From contig JAGXKN010000010.1 in assembly GCA_018335195.1 (NCBI GenBank), forward strand, positions 1 to 64,000: DNA of 64,000 nt, read 5' to 3'. Positions 8,686 through 17,569 of this stretch are shown piece after piece; the first letter of the stretch is position 1, and every line of letters begins with the position of its first letter. This DNA comes from Desulfobacterales bacterium (GTDB taxonomy: Bacteria; Desulfobacterota; Desulfobacteria; Desulfobacterales; Desulfosalsimonadaceae). Below the pieces are notes generated by a model. That model was not told where the DNA came from, did no database searches, and was given only the letters and a program-made list of their open reading frames with translations. The position numbers and the translations under genes are program-made.

Positions 8686-9390
8686 CTGAGAACTTTCCGG
8701 ATCCTCTTCCCGCAGTTTCTGGTGCTTGATATTGATCCCCTCCACGATAAAGGCCACGTGTTCGCCGATGTTGGTGGAAAGGTCCCCGACTCTCTCTAAA
8801 CACCGGGAGATGATAATGGTCTGGATGGAGCGCCGGGTTTTCAGGCGGCGGCTGTCAATTGCCGGGGCGTCTGCCACCATGTGTTCGATCAGGCTTTTTA
8901 ACACCTGCAGGGTGGCCTCGTCTGCCTGGTCGTCCATATTGCGGACATCCTTGGCGGTCCGGGCGTCCATGTCCCGCATGGAGGATACGGCCTTTTTGAG
9001 CATCTGCCGGCTGATATCAATGAGACGGTCCATGGCGCCGATTTCCCCGAGCGGCGGATACTGGCACAAAAATATGGTCCGCTCGGAGATGTTGACCGCC
9101 TGGTCGGCAATGCGTTCAAGCTCGTTACTGATCTTCATGTTTCCCATGATCATCCGCAGGTCCCGGGCCATCGGCTGTTCCAGGGCCAGCAGGCGCAGGG
9201 ACTGCTTGTCGACCTCCAGCTCGATCTGGTTGATCTTTTTGTCTCCGTCGATGATTTTCTGGGCCAGATCCACGTCCCGATGCGCGTAAGCCCTGATGGC
9301 GTTTTCAAAGGCCTGCTGGGTAAGGGCGGCCATGTTTAATACAGTGAGTTTGAGTTGTTCGAGCTCTTCATGAAAATGGAGTCGTTCCAT
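8683..9390 (-). CDS. phoU: Phosphate signalling and transport regulator PhoU
   Basis: A 235-residue all-helical PhoU with the two tandem PhoU repeats: the first has VDLAQKIIDGDKKINQIE and SNELERIADQAVNIS, the second DARTAKDVRNMDDQADEA and RCLERVGDLSTNIGEH. The E-x-ER-x-x-D metal-binding motifs are intact in both. PhoU links the Pst transporter to the PhoR kinase so that PhoB signalling is shut down when phosphate is plentiful. It is the last gene of the minus-strand run phoB-phoR-pstB-phoU, 9 bases after pstB. Confidence 0.96.
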   Translation of the reverse strand: MERLHFHEELEQLKLTVLNMAALTQQAFENAIRAYAHRDVDLAQKIIDGDKKINQIELEVDKQSLRLLALEQPMARDLRMIMGNMKISNELERIADQAVNISERTIFLCQYPPLGEIGAMDRLIDISRQMLKKAVSSMRDMDARTAKDVRNMDDQADEATLQVLKSLIEHMVADAPAIDSRRLKTRRSIQTIIISRCLERVGDLSTNIGEHVAFIVEGINIKHQKLREEDPESSQ

Positions 9391-9399
9391 CAGGCCTCC

Positions 9400-10161
9400 T
9401 TAGCCGAACCGTCCGGTGATGTAGTCTTCGGTTTGTTTGAGCTCCGGCCGGGTAAACAGGGTTTCGGTTGCGCCGACCTCGATGAGCCGGCCCATGTAGA
9501 AAAACGCCGTAATGTCTGAAACCCGCGCCGCCTGCTGCATGTTATGAGTGACAATGATGATCGTAAAGCTTTTTTTCAGGTCATGAATCAGGTCTTCGAT
9601 TTTCTGTGTGGCAATGGGATCCAGGGCGGAGGCCGGCTCGTCCATGAGCAGGACTTCAGGTTCCACGGCCAGGGCCCGGGCAATGCAGAGCCGCTGTTGC
9701 TGGCCGCCGGAAAGCCCGAGTGCGGACTGGTGCAGCCTGTCCTTGATCTCGTCCCACAGGGCGGCCTGCTTGAGACTCCATTCCACTTTTTCCCGCAGAA
9801 CCCCCTTGTTTTTCACCCCGTTTACGCGCAGGCCGTAGGCCACGTTGTCAAAAATGGTCTTGGGAAACGGGTTGGGCTTTTGAAAGACCATGCCCACGCG
9901 CCGGCGCAGGCTGACCACGTCTACGCTCGGCGCGTAGATGTTTTCCCGGTCCAGCAGGATTTCTCCTTCCACGCGGCTTGCCGGGATCAGGTCGTTCATG
10001 CGGTTTAAGCACCGCAGGAATGTGCTTTTGCCGCATCCCGAGGGGCCGATCAATGCGGATACCTGCTGCTGGTGCAAATCCAGGTTGATATCGGCAAGCG
10101 CGTTATAGTCGCCGTAATAAAAGTTGAGACTTTTTATGGTGAATTTCGCTGGGTCCGTCAT
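9400..10161 (-). CDS. pstB: Phosphate ABC transporter ATP-binding protein PstB
   Basis: A 253-residue ABC ATPase. The Walker A motif is [19 protein letters not shown] near residue 40, the ABC signature [15 protein letters not shown] near 150 and Walker [15 protein letters not shown] near 170, followed by the switch His in [11 protein letters not shown]. It energises phosphate import with PstSCA. ATG at 10161 is preferred because AAAGGA stands 9 bases before it; a longer reading to 10284 would run back into the kinase gene. It sits 14 bases downstream of the phoR stop. It is separated from pstSCA and instead placed with phoBR and phoU on the opposite strand. Confidence 0.96.
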   Translation of the reverse strand: MTDPAKFTIKSLNFYYGDYNALADINLDLHQQQVSALIGPSGCGKSTFLRCLNRMNDLIPASRVEGEILLDRENIYAPSVDVVSLRRRVGMVFQKPNPFPKTIFDNVAYGLRVNGVKNKGVLREKVEWSLKQAALWDEIKDRLHQSALGLSGGQQQRLCIARALAVEPEVLLMDEPASALDPIATQKIEDLIHDLKKSFTIIIVTHNMQQAARVSDITAFFYMGRLIEVGATETLFTRPELKQTEDYITGRFG

Positions 10162-10175
10162 ATATGCAAATCCTT

Positions 10176-11978
10176 TCATTCCGGATCGGTTGGCGCGGTG
10201 ATCGCTTCGGATGCTTCTGCCCGGGACAGTGAAAAACAAAACACGCTTCCACGGGTTTGCCCCGGGGGCGGGCTTTTCACCCATATGCGGCCGGCCATGG
10301 CTGCCACGGCGTGCTTGCAGATGGAAAGGCCCAGGCCGGTGCCGCCGGAGGCCCGGCTGCGTTCCTTGTCAATCCGGTAAAACCGCTCAAAGATCCTGTC
10401 CTGATGCGCCGGGGCAATCCCGGGCCCCTCATCCTGAATGGCAAAAATGATTTCCACGTTTCCGGCCTCGGAAGAAGCCGTGATGGTTCCGCCTTGCGGA
10501 GAGTATTGCACCGCGTTGTCAATCAGGTTCCGAAAAACCCGGCTCAATGTTGATTCATGGGCGTATACCCACAAGGGAGATGTCAGCCGGTTGTCCAGGC
10601 GGATTTGTTTTTCATCTGCAATGGGCTGGAAAGTTTCCCACGTGGAGTCAAACATCCGGGCCGCCTCTACCGGCTGCAGGCTCAAGTGCGGGGGTTTTTC
10701 CTCCAGGCGGGTGAGTTCGAGCAGGTCATTGACGATGTTGGTCATCTGCGCGGCATTTTTCTGGATTGTAGACAAAAATGCCAGTCCTTGCGCGTTGATC
10801 GAAAAATCACCTGCAATCAGGGTGTCCACATACCCCTTGATGGAGGTCAGGGGCGTTTTAAGCTCGTGGGAGACGTTGGCCACGAAATCCCGGCGGATTT
10901 TTTCCAGCCGCTTGCGCTCGCTGATGTCGTAGAAAACCATCAATGCCCCGCCATCTGGAATTTTTGCCGCATACATTTCATAGTAGCGCTCTTGTTCCAT
11001 GGAAATGGTAAGGCTGTACTCGGATCTCCCCTGCAGGATTTTGTTGCAGGCGGCCTGCACCTCGCTGTTTAAAAAAGCCTCCAGGGGGCGTTTGCCGATG
11101 CAGGAAAGATGACACTCGGCAATGCCGGCCATGGAGCGGTTCAGTGCCTTGATGCGCCCGGTCCGGTCGATGAGCATCACCCCTTCGCGCATGTTCTCGA
11201 GAATGGTTTCCATCTCCCGGTTCTGCTCGGAGATCACCTCCATTTGTTCGCGGATCCGGTCTGCGGTCTCGTTGAGCGTCATGGACAGATCGTAGAATTC
11301 CCTGCCGGAATCCAGGATATATTGATGGGAGAAATCGCCGCCGGCAATTGCCTTGAGCCGGTTTATCACCTGGTGCACCGGCGCTTCGAATTTGCGGGCC
11401 AGATATACGCTGAAAAGAAATGTGAGTGCGAAAATCAGTGCCAGGCCGGCCAGGAAATTTTCCGTGTAGTTGCTCAGCCGGTTTTCCACCGAGGAAACCG
11501 GATACGCGGTGCGCAGGTAGAGATCATCACTGCCGGTGGGAGAATTGATTTTTCTGGCTGCATAAATGAGTTCCTGCTTCAGCGTGGAGCTGTAGCGGAT
11601 GCTCACAGCCGGATCCCGGGCCTTGGCCGAGCGGATTTCCTCGCGGTCGGCATGGTTTTCCATGTACCGGATTTCCTTGTAGGGCACTGAGGAATCGGCA
11701 ATGACCGCGCCGCCCGGGGTAATCAGGGTGATACGGGAGCCGAGTTTCTCCCCCGCTGAGGTGGCCCATCGGTCCAGGGCAGCATTGCTTTCAAACGGGG
11801 CCTCCCCGGCGAGCATCCACTCGATGAAATCCAGATGGCGCAGGGCTTTTTCCCTGGATTCTTTGAGGAGTTCGGACTCCAGGGTGTTGTACACGTAAAA
11901 CCCGGGCAGAAGGATTGCCAGGAGCAGCACCGCGCAGAAGGAGACAAACAGCCGGGTTCTGAATTTCAGATTTTTCAT
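10176..11978 (-). CDS. phoR: PhoR-type membrane sensor histidine kinase
   Basis: A 600-residue kinase. Order of parts: TM1 about residues 8-28, an extracytoplasmic domain of about 140 residues, TM2 about 173-193, HAMP to about 245, PAS about 255-360, HisKA with the phospho-acceptor His in [15 protein letters not shown] near residue 370, and HATPase_c with [19 protein letters not shown] and [12 protein letters not shown]. The large periplasmic domain makes it longer than E. coli PhoR, which has almost none, but matches PhoR-like kinases of many other phyla. Its ATG directly abuts the phoB stop codon, so the two are translationally coupled. It would phosphorylate PhoB when phosphate is scarce. 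Confidence 0.88.
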   Translation of the reverse strand: MKNLKFRTRLFVSFCAVLLLAILLPGFYVYNTLESELLKESREKALRHLDFIEWMLAGEAPFESNAALDRWATSAGEKLGSRITLITPGGAVIADSSVPYKEIRYMENHADREEIRSAKARDPAVSIRYSSTLKQELIYAARKINSPTGSDDLYLRTAYPVSSVENRLSNYTENFLAGLALIFALTFLFSVYLARKFEAPVHQVINRLKAIAGGDFSHQYILDSGREFYDLSMTLNETADRIREQMEVISEQNREMETILENMREGVMLIDRTGRIKALNRSMAGIAECHLSCIGKRPLEAFLNSEVQAACNKILQGRSEYSLTISMEQERYYEMYAAKIPDGGALMVFYDISERKRLEKIRRDFVANVSHELKTPLTSIKGYVDTLIAGDFSINAQGLAFLSTIQKNAAQMTNIVNDLLELTRLEEKPPHLSLQPVEAARMFDSTWETFQPIADEKQIRLDNRLTSPLWVYAHESTLSRVFRNLIDNAVQYSPQGGTITASSEAGNVEIIFAIQDEGPGIAPAHQDRIFERFYRIDKERSRASGGTGLGLSICKHAVAAMAGRIWVKSPPPGQTRGSVFCFSLSRAEASEAITAPTDPE

Positions 11979-12665
11979 TTACGTTTCCTTGAATCGATAG
12001 CCAACGCCGCGTACGGTTTCAATGTCTTCGGCATAGGGCGCGATTTTCTGGCGCAGCCGCCGGATGTGGGTATCCACGGTCCGGGCGTAGCCTTCGAACT
12101 GATATCCCCACACCCGGTCGAGCAGTTGATCCCGGGAGCGGACCCGCCCCTTGTTCTGCAGCAGATCCAGCAGGAGGTTGAACTCGGTTACCGTCAGCCG
12201 GATCGGTTCCCGGCCGATATGGACTTTGTAGTTTTCCGGCTCCACGGTCATCTCCCTGTGGCGCAGTACGCCCGGGCGCTGTTGGGCGGGTGGTTCATGC
12301 CGCCGGAGAACCGCCCGGATACGCAGCAGCAGTTCCCTGGGGGAAAAGGGCTTGACCAGGTAATCGTCTGCGCCGAGTTCGAACCCCACGATCCGGTCGA
12401 CTTCCTCGCCCTTGGCCGTGAGCATGATGACCGGGATATCTGCGGTGGCCTGGTTGCGTTTCATGGTTTTGCAGACCTCGAGTCCGTCCATGCCCGGCAG
12501 CATCAGGTCTAGAACCAGCAAATCGGGTTTTTCATGGATCGCCGTTTCCAGGCATTTTCTGCCGTCCTTGCTTTTCAGCGTTCGGTAGCCTTCGGATTCC
12601 AGGTGCCAGATGACCAGGTTGAGAATGTCCGGGTCGTCTTCGACGACCAGAATGGTTCTATCCAT
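11979..12665 (-). CDS. phoB: OmpR-family response regulator PhoB
   Basis: A 228-residue two-domain regulator. The receiver (residues 1-120) has the acidic pair in VVEDDPDIL, the phospho-acceptor Asp in LLVLDLMLPGMDG, the Thr in VIMLTAKG and the Lys in YLVKPFSPRELL. The C-terminal winged-helix domain carries the TVTEFNLLLDLLQNKG recognition-helix region and ends with the usual VRGVGYRFKE. ATG at 12665 is preferred, with GAGGT about 10 bases upstream. First gene of the phoB-phoR-pstB-phoU run and divergent from pstS across a 336-base control region. Confidence 0.94.
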   Translation of the reverse strand: MDRTILVVEDDPDILNLVIWHLESEGYRTLKSKDGRKCLETAIHEKPDLLVLDLMLPGMDGLEVCKTMKRNQATADIPVIMLTAKGEEVDRIVGFELGADDYLVKPFSPRELLLRIRAVLRRHEPPAQQRPGVLRHREMTVEPENYKVHIGREPIRLTVTEFNLLLDLLQNKGRVRSRDQLLDRVWGYQFEGYARTVDTHIRRLRQKIAPYAEDIETVRGVGYRFKET

Positions 12666-12816
12666 TTTTTTTACCTCGCGCCGGTTCTGCATGGCGCGGT
12701 TGTATTGGGTAACCTATTGGCAAAAACGGCGCCGGCGGAATTTGTTGCGTTTGTATGAAACCGGCTTAATTTTTGATTATCCCGTCCGTTTTCAGTTGGT
12801 TGGACAATAACCCGGA

Positions 12817-12917
12817 TTTGTGACAACCCGTCGAAGACTTTGTGAAGATTTGGTGACAAAATTGACACGCAATCTTTATTTGCATGTCACAGAATCGTCA
12901 TAATCGCACGCTAGGTT
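12817..12917 (+). promoter_or_regulatory. PhoB-like half-site array and candidate pstS promoter
   Basis: In the phoB-pstS divergent region the tetramers GTGA (12820, 12842, 12853), GACA (12864) and GTCA (12886, 12897) fall on one 11-bp phase. The sharpest match to the known Pho box (two CTGTCAT-like repeats 11 bp apart) is ATGTCACAGAATCGTCAT at 12884-12901. A TAGGTT at 12912-12917, ten bases after that box, could be the -10 of an activator-dependent promoter, the usual layout when PhoB replaces the -35 contact. pstS starts 84 bases further on. The 12666-12816 part shows no clear motif. The spacing is seen; PhoB binding is inferred. Confidence 0.65.
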
Positions 12918-13001
12918 ACGGGCTAACAGATCGCAGGGGCATCGAAAAAACATACGCTCCGCATCCTTATAAAAATACCAGAAAAATGGAGGGTTTCAAC
13001 A

Positions 13002-13820
13002 ATGAAAATGAAAAAGCTTTTGATCACACTGATTTTTGGGCTCATCTGCACCGGGCTGACCCTGGGCACGGCATGGGCCGAAAGCCTGGTCATGAAGGGC
13101 TCGACCACGGTATTGCCCATTGCCCAGCAGGCGGCTGAAACCTTTATGAATGAATACCCGGACGTGCAGATATCGGTGTCCGGCGGCGGATCCGGAAACG
13201 GGATCAAGGCGCTGGTCGACGGAACCACCGATATTGCCAACGCCTCCCGTTTTATCAAGCAAAAGGAGGTCGCCCGCGCAGTGGAAAACGGTCATTATCC
13301 GGTGCCGTTTGGTATCGCTTTTGACTGCATCGTGCCGGTGGTCCACAATTCCAATCCGGTGGACGATTTGAGCGTCGATGAGCTGAAAAAGATTTATCAG
13401 GGCAAGATCAAGAACTGGTCCGAGGTCGGCGGCAAGGACATGCAGATCGTGGTGGTATCCCGGGATACCTCCTCGGGCACCTATGAGGTCTGGGAGGAAA
13501 AAGTGCTCGAAGGCGGGCGCGTTTTCCCCGGAGCCCTTCTGCAGGCCTCAAACGGCGCCGTGTCCCAGGCGGTGTCCAAGAACAAGTATGCCATCGGGTA
13601 TATCGGACTGTCCTACCTGAACAAGGAGGTCAAGGACCTGAAGGTAAAGGGTGTCCGGGCCAGCAAGGATACGGCCGCGGCTTATCCCGTCAGCCGGACC
13701 CTGTACATGTTCACCGACGGATGGCCCGAGGGGGTGACCCTCCAGTTCATGAACTGGATCATGCATCCGGAAAAGGGACAGAAAGTCGTTGAAAACGTGG
13801 GGTATGTGCCTTTATATTAA
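13002..13820 (+). CDS. pstS: Periplasmic phosphate-binding protein PstS
   Basis: A 272-residue PstS-like binding protein. A signal peptide (Lys-rich start, hydrophobic ITLIFGLICTGLTLGTAWA) is followed by the family start SLVMKGSTTVLPIAQQAAE, SVSGGGSGNGIKALVDG, the SRDTSSGTYEVWEE phosphate-binding loop near residue 155 and AIGYIGLSY. No lipobox Cys is evident, so it is probably soluble in the periplasm. It captures phosphate for the PstCAB channel. First gene of pstS-pstC-pstA; a strong hairpin separates it from pstC. Confidence 0.95.
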   Translation: MKMKKLLITLIFGLICTGLTLGTAWAESLVMKGSTTVLPIAQQAAETFMNEYPDVQISVSGGGSGNGIKALVDGTTDIANASRFIKQKEVARAVENGHYPVPFGIAFDCIVPVVHNSNPVDDLSVDELKKIYQGKIKNWSEVGGKDMQIVVVSRDTSSGTYEVWEEKVLEGGRVFPGALLQASNGAVSQAVSKNKYAIGYIGLSYLNKEVKDLKVKGVRASKDTAAAYPVSRTLYMFTDGWPEGVTLQFMNWIMHPEKGQKVVENVGYVPLY

Positions 13821-13839
13821 GTGGATAATTTCCTGAACC

Positions 13840-13884
13840 CGGATGCCGGCAAATGCCTGAAAATCCCGCATTTGCCGGCATCCG
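13840..13884 (+). terminator. Strong 17-bp hairpin between pstS and pstC
   Basis: The sequence 13840-13856 is perfectly complementary to 13868-13884, giving a 17-bp GC-rich stem with an 11-base loop. There is no T-run, so it is more likely an mRNA-stabilising or attenuating element than a full Rho-independent terminator. Such an element would let pstS be made in excess over pstC and pstA, which is known in other pst operons. Confidence 0.75.
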
Positions 13885-13936
13885 CTGTGTTTTGTATCAG
13901 AACAAATCGACCCGAAAGCCCGAGAGGAGTCCAGGG

Positions 13937-14824
13937 ATGAAACGCCAGAGAAAAGAAGGGATGATCCGGAACCTCTTTTTTGCCATCGCCTTTGTGTCCA
14001 TTGCCATCTTGCTCTTGATCCTGTTTTTTCTTGTCAAGGCGGGAGTGCCCATATTTGAAAAGGTGTCGGTCACGGAATTTATCTTTGGCAAATACTGGTA
14101 TCCCACGGCCAGCCCGCCGGATTTCGGCATCTTGCCGCTGGTTTTGGCCTCCCTGTTTGTAACCCTTTTTTCTGCGGCCATTGCCGTGCCGCTCGGCGTG
14201 ATGACTGCGATTTATATTGCCGAAATCGCTTCAGCGAGGCTAAAGGAGATTGTCAAGCCGGCCGTGGAGCTGCTGGCCTCGCTGCCTTCGGTGGTGATCG
14301 GGTTTTTCGGGATGGTGGTGGTGGCGCCTTTTCTGCAACAAACCTTTGACCTGCCCACGGGCCTGAACCTGTTTAACGCCTCTTTAATGCTGGCCTTCAT
14401 GTCCGTGCCCATTATCTGCACTATATCCGAGGATGCCATCAGCAGCGTGCCGCCGGAATTAAAAGAAGCCTCCCTAGCCCTGGGCGCCAACCGGATCGAA
14501 AGCATTTTCCGGGTAATTATCCCGGCATCCCTTTCCGGCATCAGCACCGGGATCATCCTGGGCATGGCCCGGGCGATCGGGGAAACCATGGTGGTGCTGA
14601 TGGTTGCCGGTGGCGCGGCCATGATTCCCGGATCCCTGTTTGACCCGGTGCGGCCCATGCCGGCCAGCATCGCCGCAGAAATGGCCGAAGCCCCGTTTCA
14701 GAGCGATCACTATCACGCCCTGTTTGCCATCGGGATCATTTTGTTCGTGTTCAACCTGGTGTTTAATTCCGTGGCAGACTATATTTCCCATAAACACCGG
14801 CAGGTCGGGGCAGCGACCCTGTAA
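13937..14824 (+). CDS. pstC: Phosphate ABC transporter permease PstC
   Basis: A 295-residue inner-membrane permease with about six hydrophobic helices. The ABC-permease loop (EAA-like) is visible as PPELKEASLALGANRIESIFRV with the G-x3-I region near residue 185. It forms the transmembrane channel with PstA. ATG at 13937 is chosen because GAGGAG lies 7 bases upstream and the hydrophobic N-terminus begins soon after; the frame can be read back to 13853 but that would run through the intercistronic hairpin. Confidence 0.94.
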   Translation: MKRQRKEGMIRNLFFAIAFVSIAILLLILFFLVKAGVPIFEKVSVTEFIFGKYWYPTASPPDFGILPLVLASLFVTLFSAAIAVPLGVMTAIYIAEIASARLKEIVKPAVELLASLPSVVIGFFGMVVVAPFLQQTFDLPTGLNLFNASLMLAFMSVPIICTISEDAISSVPPELKEASLALGANRIESIFRVIIPASLSGISTGIILGMARAIGETMVVLMVAGGAAMIPGSLFDPVRPMPASIAAEMAEAPFQSDHYHALFAIGIILFVFNLVFNSVADYISHKHRQVGAATL

Positions 14825-14856
14825 TCCCGGGAAAAATGGAACAGGAGAGATCTCTG

Positions 14857-15747
14857 ATGAACGAAATGCAGCATAACGAATTGGTTTTCACGAAATCGGT
14901 TCTGGGGCGCAACATCAAGCAGCAGGTTTTTTTCAGCCTGTTCCGGGGGGCTGCCGGAATTAACGCCCTGGCCCTGCTGATTGTCGTTTACTTCCTGGTC
15001 AAAAACGGATGGACCGCCATCAGCTGGGATTTTTTAACCGAGGCCCCGCGGGATTCCATGACAAAAGGCGGCATTCTGCCGTGCATTGTCGGCACCGCCT
15101 ACCTGAGCATCGGCGCGCTGGCCATCTCCATGCCCCTGGGTATCGGCTCGGCCGTTTATTTAAACGAGTATGCCCGGCAGGGATTGATTGTCCGGCTGAT
15201 CCGGTTTGCCATCAACAACCTGGCAGGCGTGCCCTCGGTGGTCTTCGGCCTGTTCGGGCTGGCATTTTTCGTGACCTGGATGAATCTGGAGGTCAGCATT
15301 CTTTCCGGGGCTCTGACCCTGGGCTTTTTAAGCCTGCCCGTGGTGATCGGCGCATCCGAGGAGGCCCTGCGCGCGGTGCCCGATACATACCGGGAAGCCT
15401 CCCTGGGCCTGGGGTCCACCAAGTGGCAGACCATCTCCCGGGTGGTGCTGCCAGCGGCATTTCCTTCCATGATTACCGGCGGGATCCTGTCTTTGAGCCG
15501 GGCGGCCGGGGAGACCGCGGCCATCATGTTCACCGCGGCCGTGTATTTCAACAAGCAGCTTCCGGATTCCATTTTCGATCCGGTCATGGCCCTGCCGTAT
15601 CATATTTACGTGCTGGCCACGGCGGGCACAAACATCGAGCAGACCCGGCATCTGCAGTACGGCACCGCCCTGGTGCTGATTGCCCTGGTGCTGGGCATGA
15701 ACCTGCTTGCCATTGTTTACCGGGCAAGGCTGCGCAGAAAGGTTTAG
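14857..15747 (+). CDS. pstA: Phosphate ABC transporter permease PstA
   Basis: A 296-residue inner-membrane permease, partner of PstC. The EAA loop is visible as PDTYREASLGLGSTKWQTISRV near residue 180, and GGILSLSRAAGETAAIMFTA is the strongly conserved PstA segment after it. Its start is taken as ATG 14857, with AGGAGAG 7 bases upstream; ATG 14836 is an alternative. It begins 32 bases after pstC and ends the plus-strand pst operon, which lacks pstB (found across the divergent promoter). Confidence 0.94.
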   Translation: MNEMQHNELVFTKSVLGRNIKQQVFFSLFRGAAGINALALLIVVYFLVKNGWTAISWDFLTEAPRDSMTKGGILPCIVGTAYLSIGALAISMPLGIGSAVYLNEYARQGLIVRLIRFAINNLAGVPSVVFGLFGLAFFVTWMNLEVSILSGALTLGFLSLPVVIGASEEALRAVPDTYREASLGLGSTKWQTISRVVLPAAFPSMITGGILSLSRAAGETAAIMFTAAVYFNKQLPDSIFDPVMALPYHIYVLATAGTNIEQTRHLQYGTALVLIALVLGMNLLAIVYRARLRRKV

Positions 15748-15819
15748 CCGTTCTTTCAATGACTCCAGGACTTTGCGCGACTGAATAAGTCGCTTCTGCA
15801 GTCATTTTTTCACAGACCG

Positions 15820-15840
15820 GTGCGCCTCAAGGCGCACTTT
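15820..15840 (+). terminator. Putative terminator after pstA
   Basis: A 7-bp GC stem, GTGCGCC / GGCGCAC, closes a TCAA tetraloop and is followed by TTT and then a broken T-rich stretch. It lies 72 bases after the pstA stop and would end the pstSCA transcript. Confidence 0.55.
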
Positions 15841-16143
15841 GCTCTTTCGCTCCCCTCGATCCCGCCCTTTTATCGTCGTTTATCCAAGCCGCTAAAGTAA
15901 GTGCCAGATTTTTGCCCGGTTGTAATGGACCCCGGCGCAAAAATTTCCCGCCGATTGCCCGTATTGTTTCAATATGTCGGCATTGTTACAGATTTTTTTG
16001 GCACCGCACAGGCGCAGCAAATTTTTTTAATTGTCTCCAATTCTTTACCGGATTGCAACAGGGTCGTAACAACACTGCGATAGATCCGGGGGCACAAGAT
16101 CAATTCAACTTCAACAAACAAGCATACTTACAAGGAGGTTTCA
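15841..16143. other. Intergenic leader of the OprP-like porin
   Basis: About 300 bases without a credible gene. The 3' part is AT-rich with two runs of seven or more T. AAGGAGG at 16131-16137 is a near-perfect Shine-Dalgarno 6 bases before the porin ATG. I looked for 11-bp-spaced GTCA-type Pho boxes and found no convincing pair, although a phosphate-regulated porin would be expected to have one. Confidence 0.5.
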
Positions 16144-17337
16144 ATGAAGCGGGAATTATTTTATGCCCTGAATTTGATGCTGTGCACGGCCCTGGCCCTC
16201 TGTCTTGTCTCGGTAAATGCCCGGGAGGTACGCGCAGGGGGGGTGAAGTACACAGAAGGCGACAAATGGCTGGAGATCGGCGGCCGGATCCAGGTCCAGT
16301 ATCACAAGGTGGATCCGGACAGCGGCGATTCAACCGATGAGATGTTTTTCCGCCGCCTGCGGCCCTATATCGAGGGGAGCACCCATCCGGACTGGATGGG
16401 CAAGTTCCAGTTCGACTACGGCAAGGCTGAAGACGGCAATGAGGTGGCGGTCAAGGACGCTTATCTGGCCTACAGGGGGATGGCGAATATGACCGTCAAG
16501 GTCGGCAACGCCCTGACGCCTTTCTCCCGGGAAACCCTGACCTCATCCAAACGTCAGCAGCTCGTGGAGCGAACCTTTGTGGGTGACCACAACTACGGCA
16601 GCCCGGACCGCAACCTGGGCGCGCACTTTTCCGGAAACGCCATGAAGAAGAAGTTCGGCTGGGCCGCCACCGTTGCCCAGGCCAGCATTGATCCGGACAC
16701 TGACAAGCTCGATTTTGACACCCCGGTCAATCGGAATTCGGATTTCAATGACGGCTGGATATTCGGCGGCCGGGCGGACTTCCATCCTTTCGGCTACCTG
16801 AAGATGGCCCAGGGGGATTTCAAGAAGGATCTCAAGGCCACCTTCAGCCTGGCGGCCTTTACTTGGTCAAACGATAGTGACAACAATACATACATCGATG
16901 AAACTACCGGCCTGACAAATAATCCCGGGGATGACCAGCAGGACGTTGACAGCGTCACCGGATTTGAAATCAGCGGCGCTTTCAGGTACATGGGCATTTC
17001 GGTGGACGCCCAGTACAATATGTTTGACGCTGAACTGGTGGATGAAACCCTGACATCCGGCATCTACGAAAACGGCGAGACAGACCTGGAAAACTGGGCT
17101 GTTGAAGGCGGATACATGCTGCCCAACAACATGGTCGAATTCGTGGCCGGCTATCAGGTACAGGATGCCGACGGATATGCAGAAAAATGGACCCGTACCT
17201 CTGTCGGTGCCAATTATTTCTTTACCCGCAATCACGACATCAAGCTGCAGGCCACCTACCGGATGGGCGAAAACAAAGACGGTATTGACGGCGAAGATGA
17301 GGATGAGGTGTTTGTGCAGATGCAGTATGTCTTCTAA
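16144..17337 (+). CDS. Outer-membrane porin, phosphate-selective OprO/OprP type
   Basis: A 397-residue exported beta-barrel. Signal peptide at about residues 1-31 (ending VNAREVRAGG), then the family opening WLEIGGRIQVQYHKVD, RRLRPYIEGSTHPDWMGKFQFDY and KVGNALTPFSRETLTSSK, all typical of the phosphate-selective porin O/P family. It ends in Phe (QMQYVF), the usual BAM-recognition residue. Alternating hydrophobic strands continue to the end. Position just after pstSCA fits a role in phosphate uptake across the outer membrane. Selectivity is inferred from family and context. Confidence 0.85.
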   Translation: MKRELFYALNLMLCTALALCLVSVNAREVRAGGVKYTEGDKWLEIGGRIQVQYHKVDPDSGDSTDEMFFRRLRPYIEGSTHPDWMGKFQFDYGKAEDGNEVAVKDAYLAYRGMANMTVKVGNALTPFSRETLTSSKRQQLVERTFVGDHNYGSPDRNLGAHFSGNAMKKKFGWAATVAQASIDPDTDKLDFDTPVNRNSDFNDGWIFGGRADFHPFGYLKMAQGDFKKDLKATFSLAAFTWSNDSDNNTYIDETTGLTNNPGDDQQDVDSVTGFEISGAFRYMGISVDAQYNMFDAELVDETLTSGIYENGETDLENWAVEGGYMLPNNMVEFVAGYQVQDADGYAEKWTRTSVGANYFFTRNHDIKLQATYRMGENKDGIDGEDEDEVFVQMQYVF

Positions 17338-17369
17338 GTAGATACTGTTTCTGTCGTCCTCCTGGACGG

Positions 17370-17398
17370 GCCGGCTCCTGCGGGAGCCGGCTTTTTTT
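17370..17398 (+). terminator. Rho-independent terminator of the OprP-like porin
   Basis: A 9-bp stem, GCCGGCTCC paired with GGAGCCGGC, has a 4-base loop and is followed by seven T. It lies 32 bases after the porin stop. The remainder to 17569 has no gene; AAGGAGGAAG precedes the next ATG. Confidence 0.93.
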
Positions 17399-17569
17399 GT
17401 CGCGGCGTTTCCTGCAAAACGACGTTGTCAGAGCCTTTCAGTTTGTGGTATGAAAACGGCAACCGGCATTTGGCGGCCGCTTCAAAAATGAATGGATAAT
17501 ATACGAATCCAAGTACTTGGAAAAGTTCTGGTGTTCATCAGGGAAAATCAATAAGGAGGAAGGGAGAAG

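Noticed and set aside
8622-8700. CRISPR array in the CCGACCA repeats
   Set aside because: The units are 7 bases, head to tail and without spacers; no cas genes in the window.
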